Source: Microthrixaceae bacterium (GTDB lineage: Bacteria; Actinomycetota; Acidimicrobiia; Acidimicrobiales; Poriferisodalaceae). From it: 64,000 nucleotides of DNA. The DNA lies in NCBI GenBank assembly GCA_011523825.1, contig WTFX01000009.1:414420-478419 (forward strand). Direction: 5' to 3'. The first letter of the stretch is position 1. Every line of letters begins with the position of its first letter. Positions 26,553 to 34,916 of this stretch are shown one piece after another. The notes below the pieces were generated by a model. That model was not told the DNA's origin. It worked only from the letters and a program-made list of their open reading frames with translations, and made no database searches. The translations under genes were made by a program, and so were the position numbers.

Positions 26553-27887
26553 ATGGCGGAACGGATCGGGTCATCGGCGAGCAGCGGTCGTTCAGAATCA
26601 CAGTCGGCTGCGCTGTATGCCAAGGCGCATCAGTGGATTCCCGACGGCGTGTCGCGGGCGACGCTGCTGCGGCGGCCGAACCCGATCTATGTGGATCACG
26701 GCAAGGGCGCCTGGGTCACCGATGTGGACGGCAACCGATACCTGGACTGCAACAACAACTTCACCTCGATCATCGTCGGGCACGCCAACGCAGCAGTGAC
26801 GCAGGCGGTCGGCGCGCAGATGGCGCGCGGCACCGCGTTCGCGATGGCCAGCAACGCCGAGATCGAGCTTGCGGCGCTGCTGTGCGAACGGGTGGAGAGC
26901 TTCGAGCTCATCCGGTTCTGCAATTCGGGAACCGAGGCCGTCATGGGAGCGCTGAAGGCGGCCCGTGCGTTCACCGGTCGGCCGAATGTCATCAAGGTGG
27001 AGGGCGCCTACCACGGCACCTACGACCATGCCGAAGCCTCGCTCGCATCGAGCCCTGCCAACTGGGGCGATGCGGCGGCACCGGTCACGGTGCCGTACTC
27101 GTTCGGCACGCCGGACTCGGTGGCTTCCGAGGTGAGCGTCATCCACTTCAACGACGCCGAAGGGGCCCGGGCAGCCATCCGCAGCCAGGGCGACCGTCTG
27201 GCGGTGGTGCTGCTCGACGTGATGCCGAGCCAGGTCGGGCTGCCGGCCATCGAGCAAGACTTCATTGACGCAGTCCGCGACACCACCCGAGAGGTGGGTG
27301 CGCTGCTGGTGCTCGACGAGGTGATCTCGCTCCGGCTGGGCTATGGCGGGGCGCAAACATTGCTCGGCATCGACCCCGACCTCACCGCCGTGGCCAAGAT
27401 CATCGGCGGCGGGTTCCCCGTCGGCGGGGTCGCCGGGCGCGAAGGGCCGATGTCGACGTTTGCGCGGGCGGGCAGCGCCCGTGCCAAGGTGCCGTCGGGC
27501 GGCACGTTCACGGCCAACCCCGTCACGATGGCCGCCGGGCACGCGGCCATGAGCCAGCTCGACCGCGACGCCTTCGCCCGGCTGGATGAGCTGGGCGAGG
27601 CGGTGCGCACCGGCCTGCGCTCGGCAATCGAGTCGGCCGGCGTCGACTGGCAGGTGACCGGCCGGGGGAGCCTCTTCAAGGTCCATCCCCACACGAGGCA
27701 CATCCGCAACTACCGCGACGCGCATCTCAGCAGCGACGAGGCAGTCGATCTGGAGCGATTCGAGCACGCGATCCAGGCGGCGGGCGTCTATCTCTCCGGT
27801 GGGGGATTCGGCAGTCTCAGCCTGGCGACCACCGACGATGACATCGCCTTCCTCCTCGACGGCGCCGCAGGCGCGTTCGAGGGCTGA
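26553..27887 (+). CDS. class III aminotransferase, HemL-like (copy 2)
   Basis: 444 residues and colinear with the copy at 24001 with hardly any gaps: shared stretches include VTDVDGNRYLDCNNNF, RFCNSGTEAVM and NVIKVEGAYHGTYDHAEAS. The PLP lysine is near residue 282 in AKIIGGGFPVGG. Differences concentrate in the substrate-facing segments (for example DEVISLRLGYGG against DEVITFRLGHGG), pointing to a duplication with some functional divergence. It lies 69 bases after the Rieske gene in the same direction. Confidence 0.85.
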   Translation: MAERIGSSASSGRSESQSAALYAKAHQWIPDGVSRATLLRRPNPIYVDHGKGAWVTDVDGNRYLDCNNNFTSIIVGHANAAVTQAVGAQMARGTAFAMASNAEIELAALLCERVESFELIRFCNSGTEAVMGALKAARAFTGRPNVIKVEGAYHGTYDHAEASLASSPANWGDAAAPVTVPYSFGTPDSVASEVSVIHFNDAEGARAAIRSQGDRLAVVLLDVMPSQVGLPAIEQDFIDAVRDTTREVGALLVLDEVISLRLGYGGAQTLLGIDPDLTAVAKIIGGGFPVGGVAGREGPMSTFARAGSARAKVPSGGTFTANPVTMAAGHAAMSQLDRDAFARLDELGEAVRTGLRSAIESAGVDWQVTGRGSLFKVHPHTRHIRNYRDAHLSSDEAVDLERFEHAIQAAGVYLSGGGFGSLSLATTDDDIAFLLDGAAGAFEG

Positions 27888-27964
27888 GTTCCAGCGACGG
27901 CACCGGCTTTGGCCGCAGACCTGCGCCCGGACGCAGCCGCCGACTGGCTTCTAGCCTCAGTGCG

Positions 27965-29437
27965 ATGACAGGCGAAACGACGACAGATCCGAACCTCTTG
28001 CCGGCAGTCGAACTGGCCTCGCTGATCCGGCAGGGGCGCGTGTCAGCGGCTGAAGCACTCGAGGGTGCGATCAGCCGCTACGAGCGCTTCAACCCAGCGG
28101 TAAACGCGGTGATTGTCACCCGGATCGACGAGGCGCGCCAGCGGGCAGCCGAGGCCGACGCAGCGCTGGCAGCCGGGGAGTGCTGGGGACCGCTGCACGG
28201 CGTGCCGATGACCATCAAGGAAGCCTTCGACTGGGTTGGGACGCCCTCGACGTGGGGCAATCCTGCGTGGGCAGACAACGTGGCCGACACCGATGCCGTC
28301 ACGGTCACCCGGTACACCGACGCGGGTGCGGTCATCTGGGGCAAGACCAACGTGCCGCTCATGCTGGGCGACTGGCAGAGCTTCAACGACATCTACGGCT
28401 GCACCAACAACCCGTGGGACCTGACACGTGTTCCCGGCGGCTCCTCCGGCGGCTCGGCCGTCTCGCTGGCCACGGGCATGGCATCGCTGGAATTGGGATC
28501 CGACATCGGAGCGTCCATCCGCAATCCCGCGCACTACTGCGGCGTGTTCGGCCACAAGCCGACGTACGGGTTGGTGCCCGACGGGGGTCACGCGGTGCCC
28601 GGCGCGCTGGTCAGCAGCGACATCGCAGTGTGCGGCCCGCTGGCGCGCAGCGCCGCCGATCTGGACCTGGCGCTGGATGTGCTCGCCGGACCCGATGGAT
28701 TCGACGCCGCCGGCTACTCCATGGCCCTGCGGCCGGAGCACCGCGACACGCTGGGTGCGTTCCGGGTGGGTGTCATGCTCGACACGCCGGTCATCCGCAA
28801 CTCGACAGCGATGATCGACACGCTGCAGCGAGCGGTGGATGCGCTGGCAGCCGCAGGCGCCGACGTCAGCGAGGCCGCTCCGGACATCGACCAGCACGAG
28901 TTCAACGAGAACTACCTCATGCTGCTGCGAGCCGCCACCGGCGCGCTAGCCGACGACGCGATGTGGAGCGAGGCGCAGTCCCGCGCCCACCGCTACCAGG
29001 GCGGCGAGGGCGACTACCAGTCGCTGGTGGACTACGCGATGACGATGAGCCACCGCGAGTGGTTCGCCCACCACAACAAGCGCGAGGGCTACCGGCAGGC
29101 GTGGGCGAGATTCTTCGACGACTACGACCTGCTGTTGTGCCCGATCGCTGCGTCAGCGGCGTTCGTTCACGATCACACCGGCACCCGGCCGACTCGCACC
29201 ATCGACGTCGACGGCCACCAGGAGCTGGGCGTGGACCAGCTGTTCTGGGCCGGCTGGAGTTGCAGCGTGTACCTGCCCGGCACGGTTGCCCCGGTCGGTT
29301 TGACCGCTGACGGGTTGAACCTCCCGGTCGGCATCCAGATCGTGGCGCCGCACCTGGGCGACCGGCGCGGCATTCGCTACGCCGCCCTCATCGAACGAAC
29401 CCTCGGCGGGTTCGTCTCCCCGCCCGGCTACGAGTAG
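27965..29437 (+). CDS. amidase, amidase-signature family
   Basis: 490 residues. Ser-cisSer-Lys triad visible: Lys85 in PMTIKEAF, Ser160 in PGGSSGGSA and nucleophile Ser184 in GSDIGASIRNPA, with the family 24-residue spacing between the serines. Hydrolyses a carboxamide to acid and ammonia. Follows the PLP/Rieske group in the same direction at 77 bases and could process an amide intermediate. Not GatA: no gatB/gatC nearby. A second amidase with the same triad lies at 32538-33992 on the other strand. Confidence 0.9.
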   Translation: MTGETTTDPNLLPAVELASLIRQGRVSAAEALEGAISRYERFNPAVNAVIVTRIDEARQRAAEADAALAAGECWGPLHGVPMTIKEAFDWVGTPSTWGNPAWADNVADTDAVTVTRYTDAGAVIWGKTNVPLMLGDWQSFNDIYGCTNNPWDLTRVPGGSSGGSAVSLATGMASLELGSDIGASIRNPAHYCGVFGHKPTYGLVPDGGHAVPGALVSSDIAVCGPLARSAADLDLALDVLAGPDGFDAAGYSMALRPEHRDTLGAFRVGVMLDTPVIRNSTAMIDTLQRAVDALAAAGADVSEAAPDIDQHEFNENYLMLLRAATGALADDAMWSEAQSRAHRYQGGEGDYQSLVDYAMTMSHREWFAHHNKREGYRQAWARFFDDYDLLLCPIAASAAFVHDHTGTRPTRTIDVDGHQELGVDQLFWAGWSCSVYLPGTVAPVGLTADGLNLPVGIQIVAPHLGDRRGIRYAALIERTLGGFVSPPGYE

Positions 29438-29539
29438 CCGACCGCACGGGCGACGGCGACCAGCAGCAAACCGGTCGAACCGGCAGCGAGTGCAGCTGAT
29501 CGGGCCTGTGTGCTGCGCCGTCTGCTAATCAACTAGGCC

Positions 29540-30430
29540 GTGACAGACACACCCGGGACCGACACCGACGCGGCCGTTGATGCGGCCTTGGACGAACTGC
29601 TGGACCAGCTCGACCTGCAGCAGAGCGACGACGGATCGGACACGTTCCGGGGCAAGGGCTCTGGCTTCGACGAGTTCGGCCTGTACGGCGGGCACGTACT
29701 GGCCCAGGCCGTCGTAGCGGCGCAGCGGACCGTCGACGACGACCGACCGATGAGCTCGGTGCACGCCGTGTTCCTGCGCGGCGGCGACGGCATGGCTGAG
29801 GTCGACTACAAGGTGGAGCGCGTGCGCGACGGGCGGGCGTTCTGCACCCGCCGGTCGCAGGCGTTCCAATCCGACCGCCTGATCTTCGAGCTCACCGCGA
29901 CATTCCACGTCCCCGAGACGGGCAAAGTCGACATCCAGACCCCGCTGCCCGACGACGCGCCGCCCCCGACCTCGGCGCCCACCTACCAGGAGTGCATCGC
30001 GCAGGTGGGACCCATCTTCGGCGAGCAGTGGTCGTACATGACCCGACCGGTCGAATACCGCCTCGTGCATGCGCCATGGGCGCCGACGGGACCGTCACCA
30101 CGCGGCGGCATCGACTACTGGTTTCGTGCGCCGCGCCGCCTGCCGGACGATCCCGCCATTCACGAAGCGATCATCGCCTACATGAGCGACGACTGCCTCG
30201 CCGACAACGTGATCGTGCCCTACGGGGTCACCTGGCTCGACCCCAGCGCGCAGGTGGTCAGCTTGGATCACGCCATGTGGTTCCACGAGCCCGCCCGCGC
30301 CGACGAGTGGATCTACTGCGAGCAGCGACCGCTGATGGCCGGTGGAAACCGTGGCACCTCCGAAGCCCGCTTCTGGCAGAACGGCCGGCTGGTGGCCACC
30401 GCCATCCAGGAAGCTCTCGCCCGCCTCTGA
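29540..30430 (+). CDS. tesB: acyl-CoA thioesterase II (TesB-like)
   Basis: 296 residues, double hot-dog fold. N-terminal LDQLDLQQSDDGSDTFRGKG, YGGHVLAQAVVAAQRTV, SVHAVFLRGGD and RDGRAFCTRRSQAFQ are typical of TesB; the second hot-dog ends WLDPSAQVVSLDHAMWFHEP and EARFWQNGRLVATAIQE. Cleaves acyl-CoA to acid and CoA. GTG start at 29540. It is the last plus-strand gene before a convergent CoA transferase. Confidence 0.9.
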   Translation: MTDTPGTDTDAAVDAALDELLDQLDLQQSDDGSDTFRGKGSGFDEFGLYGGHVLAQAVVAAQRTVDDDRPMSSVHAVFLRGGDGMAEVDYKVERVRDGRAFCTRRSQAFQSDRLIFELTATFHVPETGKVDIQTPLPDDAPPPTSAPTYQECIAQVGPIFGEQWSYMTRPVEYRLVHAPWAPTGPSPRGGIDYWFRAPRRLPDDPAIHEAIIAYMSDDCLADNVIVPYGVTWLDPSAQVVSLDHAMWFHEPARADEWIYCEQRPLMAGGNRGTSEARFWQNGRLVATAIQEALARL

Positions 30431-30489
30431 CGTTCCTCTCCGGACCGCCAGTCCCGCGGGCTCGCACAGCGCGACCTGCACCGGGGCGC

Positions 30490-31653
30490 TCAGCCGACGA
30501 TGCCCTCGTCGCGAAGCTCGGCGATCTCGGCGGGGGAGCGGCCCAGCTCGGCCAGCACCTCATCGGTGTGCTCACCCTTGGCCGGGGCCAAGCGCTCGAG
30601 CTCGGTCGGCGTCTTGCTGAACCGGGCCGGGAAGCGGGTGGTGCGGATCTGGCCCACGTCGGGGTGATGATGAGTGAGCACCGTGCGGTTGTGCTTCACC
30701 TGGGGGTCATCGAACACTTCGGTGATGTCGAGCACCGGCGCGCACGGAACGTCAGCGGCCTCGAGTGCCTCGAGCGCCTCGGCCGTCGTGAACTCGCCGA
30801 GCAGTTTGGCGAACACTTCCTGGTGCTCATTCGAGTTCCGTATCCGGGCCTCGCGCGTGGCGAAGCGAGGATCGTCGATCAGATGCGGGACACCCAGTTT
30901 CTCGCACACGCGGGCGTACTGATCGTCCGCAGGCCAGATAGCTCCCACCCAGCCGTCTGTTGTCTGCCATGGGCTGTACCACTCGCTGTAGGACGGCGTC
31001 GGTATGGCGTCAGGCACCGATTCGTTCCAGAAATAGTCGAGCCACATCCACGACAGCGTCGAATCGAGCAGGTTGACCTCGACGTGCTGGCCGCCAGCGC
31101 CGTTCACCCGAGCCAGCAACGCCCCGAGCACGGCGGTGGCCCCCGTCATTGCCGTGGTCTTGTCTGCCGTGGCTGACTTGACGAAATCGCCACCCTGCGC
31201 CTCGGTCATGCCGGACAGCGACTGGATGATCGGGTCATACACCGGTTGGTGCGCATACGGCCCGTCAGGGCCGAAACCCGACACCGACAGGTAGACGAGA
31301 TCGGGATTGACGGCGCTGAGATCGTCGTAGCCGATGCCCAGACGTTCGGCTACGCCGGGTCGGAAGTTCTGGATGAACACATCGGCATCCTCCACGAGCT
31401 GCAGCAGGATCTCCCGGCCGGCGGGTTCGCGGATGTTGAGATCCATGCCGCGCTTGTTGCGGTGCATCTGGACCCAGCAGCCCGACTGGTCGCCGACGAT
31501 CGCACCGGTCAGGCGCATGACGTCAGAGGCGCCCACCTTCTCGATCAGCACCACGTCGGCACCCATCTCGGCCAGGTGCGACGACACCCATGCGCCTGCC
31601 ACCGCGCTGGAGACGTCCACCACCGTGATGCCTTCGAGCGGTCCTGTACCCAT
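30490..31653 (-). CDS. CaiB/BaiF (family III) CoA transferase
   Basis: 387 residues. LEGITVVDVSSAVAGAWVSSHLAEMGADVVLIEK is the family N-terminus; the catalytic Asp is in SATADKTTAMTGATAVLGAL, and GLGEHTDEVLAELG-like sequence closes the chain. Moves CoA between an acyl-CoA donor and a free acid. The ATG at 31653 has gaggagg 5 nt upstream, which rejects the longer open frame above it. Last gene of a minus-strand run of amidase, alpha/beta hydrolase and CoA transferase. Confidence 0.9.
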   Translation of the reverse strand: MGTGPLEGITVVDVSSAVAGAWVSSHLAEMGADVVLIEKVGASDVMRLTGAIVGDQSGCWVQMHRNKRGMDLNIREPAGREILLQLVEDADVFIQNFRPGVAERLGIGYDDLSAVNPDLVYLSVSGFGPDGPYAHQPVYDPIIQSLSGMTEAQGGDFVKSATADKTTAMTGATAVLGALLARVNGAGGQHVEVNLLDSTLSWMWLDYFWNESVPDAIPTPSYSEWYSPWQTTDGWVGAIWPADDQYARVCEKLGVPHLIDDPRFATREARIRNSNEHQEVFAKLLGEFTTAEALEALEAADVPCAPVLDITEVFDDPQVKHNRTVLTHHHPDVGQIRTTRFPARFSKTPTELERLAPAKGEHTDEVLAELGRSPAEIAELRDEGIVG

Positions 31654-31664
31654 GGATGCCTCCT

Positions 31665-32474
31665 CTAGTGGGCGTGCGGTGTGTGGGCGTGTTGCCGGAT
31701 GAATCTGGTGACGGCGTCGTTCCATCCTGCGGGGTCTTGGGCGTTCACCGCGTGCGAGGCCGGCAGATCGGCTATCTGCAGGTCGGGGATCTGCCTCGCC
31801 CTCGGAAGGAGATGCTGGAAGCGGCCTTCCTCGGTGCCGTTGGTGAGCAGTACGGGCACGGCTACTTCCGCCAGGCGTTCCCCGAGCGGGATCCCCGTGT
31901 TGGTGAGGCGGAACGAGTTGGCCAGCCCAGTGGCATCGTGCTCGGAGAATTCGCCCGCCAGCCTGGCTCGTACCGCTGGCGAGATGCGCTTCGAGCGGCC
32001 TGGGTTGATCCAGCTGTCGCGCAGCACTTCGATGCCGTGCGCCTCGACTTCGAGCGCCCGCTCTTCCACCAGAGTCTCGGTTCGCTCGGCCCACACGGCG
32101 GGCTCGCTGAAGGCCGATGACGAGTTGGTGAGCACGGCGCCGATGACGTGAGCGGGGTACGCAAGCACGTAGTGCAAGGCGAGCGCCGCTCCCAGCGACT
32201 GCCCGATCATCCAGATCTGCTCGGCGTCGAGCTCCACTCGCAGCTGCTCGAATTCGGTCACGTAGCTGTGCGGCCGGTACCGCTCAGGTTCGGCGGGGCT
32301 AGGCGATCGGCCGTGTCCCCACAGCTCCATCACCACTGGGCGGCAGACCGCCTGCAGCGCGCCGATGTTGTCGTCCCAGTACGAGCGACTGCCCAGCGCA
32401 CCGTGCACCAGCAGTGCCAGCGGGCCGTCGCCGTCGTGGACAACTGCGTGCAGCCGTTCCTCGTCTGCAGTCAT
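31665..32474 (-). CDS. alpha/beta hydrolase
   Basis: 269 residues from the ATG at 32474 (a TTG 12 bases upstream is in frame). Motifs LLVHGALGSRSYW, ELWGHGRS and the nucleophile elbow IGQSLGAALA, with catalytic His in LPASHAVNAQDP. The C-terminus is His-rich (RQHAHTPHAH). Twelve bases separate it from the CoA transferase start, indicating one operon with the upstream amidase. Resembles 3-oxoadipate enol-lactonase and bromoperoxidase-like hydrolases in general shape; substrate not known. Confidence 0.8.
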   Translation of the reverse strand: MTADEERLHAVVHDGDGPLALLVHGALGSRSYWDDNIGALQAVCRPVVMELWGHGRSPSPAEPERYRPHSYVTEFEQLRVELDAEQIWMIGQSLGAALALHYVLAYPAHVIGAVLTNSSSAFSEPAVWAERTETLVEERALEVEAHGIEVLRDSWINPGRSKRISPAVRARLAGEFSEHDATGLANSFRLTNTGIPLGERLAEVAVPVLLTNGTEEGRFQHLLPRARQIPDLQIADLPASHAVNAQDPAGWNDAVTRFIRQHAHTPHAH

Positions 32475-32537
32475 GGCGCGTCGCAACCGGCTCGCAAGTG
32501 GTTCCGGGTCTTGCTTGGAGAACGAGCGCTGCGTCGC

Positions 32538-33992
32538 TCAGAAGCCCGCGGGTCGCTGGAACCCGCCGAGCGCCTCGTTCAGGAAGCGGCCCACGGCCAG
32601 CGTCGTACGGTCTTCCAGGAATGGTCCCGCGATCTGCACCCCGACCGGCAAGTCACCACCGGCCGCGGGCAATGTGCCCACCGGCACCACCGTGGCGGGC
32701 AGCCACGACACGCCCGTGAGCCCCATCCACTTGATGATGTCGAAGTAGGGGCGGCTCTCGCCGTTCACAGTGATCCGGCGGCTGGTGGCAGGACGGCTGT
32801 GGTCGTGACGGACCGCAGCGGTCGGTGTCACCGGCAGCAGCACGACATCCCAATCGCAAAAGAACTCTTCCCAGCGCCTGCGCTGCTGCAGCCGGCGCTC
32901 GTGCCAGCTCAGCCATTCCCGGTGACGCATTGCTGCGTACCAGATGCCGAGATCTCCCTGAGGCTCTTCGCTCCCCGAGGCGATCTCCTCCAGCTGGGCG
33001 AGCGTCCATGTCCCGGCCTCGGCGGCCGAGAGCAGGTGCAAGAAGGTGTCGACGGCCTTCTCGAACGTGAACGACGGTCGAGCCTCGGTGTCCACCGTGG
33101 CTCCCGCCTGCTCCAACGCGCTGGCCGCTCCCAGCAGCAGCTCCCGGTACCCCGTGTCGATCGGGCACAGCTCTTCGTCGAGCCACACCGCCACTCGGAA
33201 GTCGGAGATGTCGCTGTGGCGGGCCGGCGGGAGTTCGAGCGAGTACGCCTTTGAGTTCCACGCGTCGGGCCCGGCGAGGATGTCGAGCGCCATCTCCAGA
33301 TCGTCGACATCACGCGCCATCGGCCCGGCGACAGCGATGTCGGCTTGACTGAGAGTGCCGGGCATGCCGGGGATCTGACCCAGTGCCGACACGATGCCGT
33401 AGCTGGGCTTGTGCCCAGTGACGCCTGACCAGTGCGACGGGATGCGGATGGAGCCGCCGATGTCGGAGCCGAGCTCGAGCGGCGTGTAGCCGGCGGCCAG
33501 CGCCGCTCCCGAGCCGCCCGACGAGCCGCCGGGGGTGTGCTCCACGTTGTACGGGTTGGCACTGGTGCCGTACACCTCGTTGTACGACTGCGCGTCACCC
33601 GCAAACAGCGGCAGGTTGGTCTTGGCGAAGACAACCGCTCCTGCGTCCTTGTAGCGAGCGACGGGGTCGGCGTCACGTTCAGGCACGAAATCGGCCAGTG
33701 CCGGGGCCCCCGACGTCGTGACCAGTCCTTCGGTTTGGAACGAGTCCTTGATGGTGATGGGAACGCCGTGCAGCGGTCCCAGCTCGTCTCCGCGAGCGAC
33801 GGCAACATCGGCTTCGTCAGCGGCGGCCCGCGCCCGTTCGGCATCGAGCGCCACCACGGCGTTGATCGGTCCGTCGAGACGTTGCACCCTCGCGAGAGCT
33901 GCTTCGAGCAACTCCCTGGAGGACACTTCCCCAGCGGCGATGGCGGCCGCAGTCTCCAGAGTCGTTGCGTAGGCGAAATCGTCCGCGGCCAT
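32538..33992 (-). CDS. amidase, amidase-signature family
   Basis: 484 residues. Catalytic triad Lys82 (PITIKDSF), Ser157 (TPGGSSGGSG) and Ser181 (GSDIGGSIR). The ATG at 33992 has aggagg 8 nt upstream; longer in-frame extension is rejected. First gene of a minus-strand operon with an alpha/beta hydrolase and a CoA transferase, so an amide could be hydrolysed to an acid which is then activated as a CoA ester (inference). Divergent from a secreted-protein gene at 34159. Confidence 0.9.
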   Translation of the reverse strand: MAADDFAYATTLETAAAIAAGEVSSRELLEAALARVQRLDGPINAVVALDAERARAAADEADVAVARGDELGPLHGVPITIKDSFQTEGLVTTSGAPALADFVPERDADPVARYKDAGAVVFAKTNLPLFAGDAQSYNEVYGTSANPYNVEHTPGGSSGGSGAALAAGYTPLELGSDIGGSIRIPSHWSGVTGHKPSYGIVSALGQIPGMPGTLSQADIAVAGPMARDVDDLEMALDILAGPDAWNSKAYSLELPPARHSDISDFRVAVWLDEELCPIDTGYRELLLGAASALEQAGATVDTEARPSFTFEKAVDTFLHLLSAAEAGTWTLAQLEEIASGSEEPQGDLGIWYAAMRHREWLSWHERRLQQRRRWEEFFCDWDVVLLPVTPTAAVRHDHSRPATSRRITVNGESRPYFDIIKWMGLTGVSWLPATVVPVGTLPAAGGDLPVGVQIAGPFLEDRTTLAVGRFLNEALGGFQRPAGF

Positions 33993-34158
33993 GTGCCGGA
34001 CCTCCTGCACTGACAAGTTGGTATGGCCGGACTCGTCCTGGCCATGTTCTTGTTGAACGGTGCAGGCAACCTAGTTCGCCGCATCCGCCCGCTGCCTGCC
34101 TGGGCCGGCACCTCGAAAATCGCTTGCTTGCGACGTGGGGCGGCACGACGGTTGGCGT

Positions 34159-34854
34159 ATGCGAAATATCATGAAATTCGTCATCTTGGGCACCAGCCTG
34201 GCCCTGCTGAGCATGACGACGGCGCCAGCGGCGTCGGCAGGCCCGGCCTTGTCGCTTGGAGGCGGCAGTTCAGGCCTGTCTGATGGGAAGCAAGCTGAGC
34301 GGCGGCCGGCACGAGATCCGGCTCTGGGAAACCTGCGCATCGAGGTGGACAGCCGGGATCCTGCCCACAAGGCGGAGCGCGTCGGCAAGGCCGCCAACTT
34401 GGGCCTGTCGTCGCTGTCGTTCCCGCGCCCAGTGCCGCTCTTCGCACCGCCGGCGCAGCGGATCCGCACGCTGGCGGGCATCGACACGTGGTTCTGGGTG
34501 CCTGCAGCGAGCTGGCGGCCCGTTGTGCGCATCGTCGCTGCGGGGAGCGTCGTGGTTACCGTCGTTGCCACGCCGGTGACCCTGCAGCTGGTTCCCGGCG
34601 ACGGATCATCGCTGGTGTCGTGCCCCGGTCCGGGCCTGCCTTGGCTCGTGCCCGGCACTCGCTCGCTGTGCAGTCACGTCTTCCAGCGTGCTTCTACCGC
34701 AGGGCTGACCGGCCGTTTCCGCGGCACAGTACAGACGGTCTGGACGGTGCGATGGACTTCGAGCACCGGGATGTCAGGGATTGCCGGTCCGGTAGTCGTT
34801 CCCACTCCGGTCTCGCTGCGCGTCGTCGAAGCCCAAGCGGTCCTGGGGCGTTGA
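34159..34854 (+). CDS. exported protein of unknown function
   Basis: 231 residues from the ATG at 34159. A signal peptide (MRNIMKFVILGTSLALLSMTTAPAASA) precedes a Pro/Val-rich, beta-looking mature chain with IDTWFWVPAASWRPV near residue 110 and two cysteines (VSCPGPG, SLCSHV). The phrase TWFWV plus surrounding Val/Thr-rich strands recalls uncharacterised actinobacterial secreted proteins often mislabelled ATP/GTP-binding. No transmembrane anchor at the C-terminus. Function not assigned. Confidence 0.6.
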   Translation: MRNIMKFVILGTSLALLSMTTAPAASAGPALSLGGGSSGLSDGKQAERRPARDPALGNLRIEVDSRDPAHKAERVGKAANLGLSSLSFPRPVPLFAPPAQRIRTLAGIDTWFWVPAASWRPVVRIVAAGSVVVTVVATPVTLQLVPGDGSSLVSCPGPGLPWLVPGTRSLCSHVFQRASTAGLTGRFRGTVQTVWTVRWTSSTGMSGIAGPVVVPTPVSLRVVEAQAVLGR

Positions 34855-34916
34855 TCAGAGGCCTCGCGGCGGCGTATTAGTTTCGGCGCGCAACCACTCT
34901 GAAGGAGACGACCACA

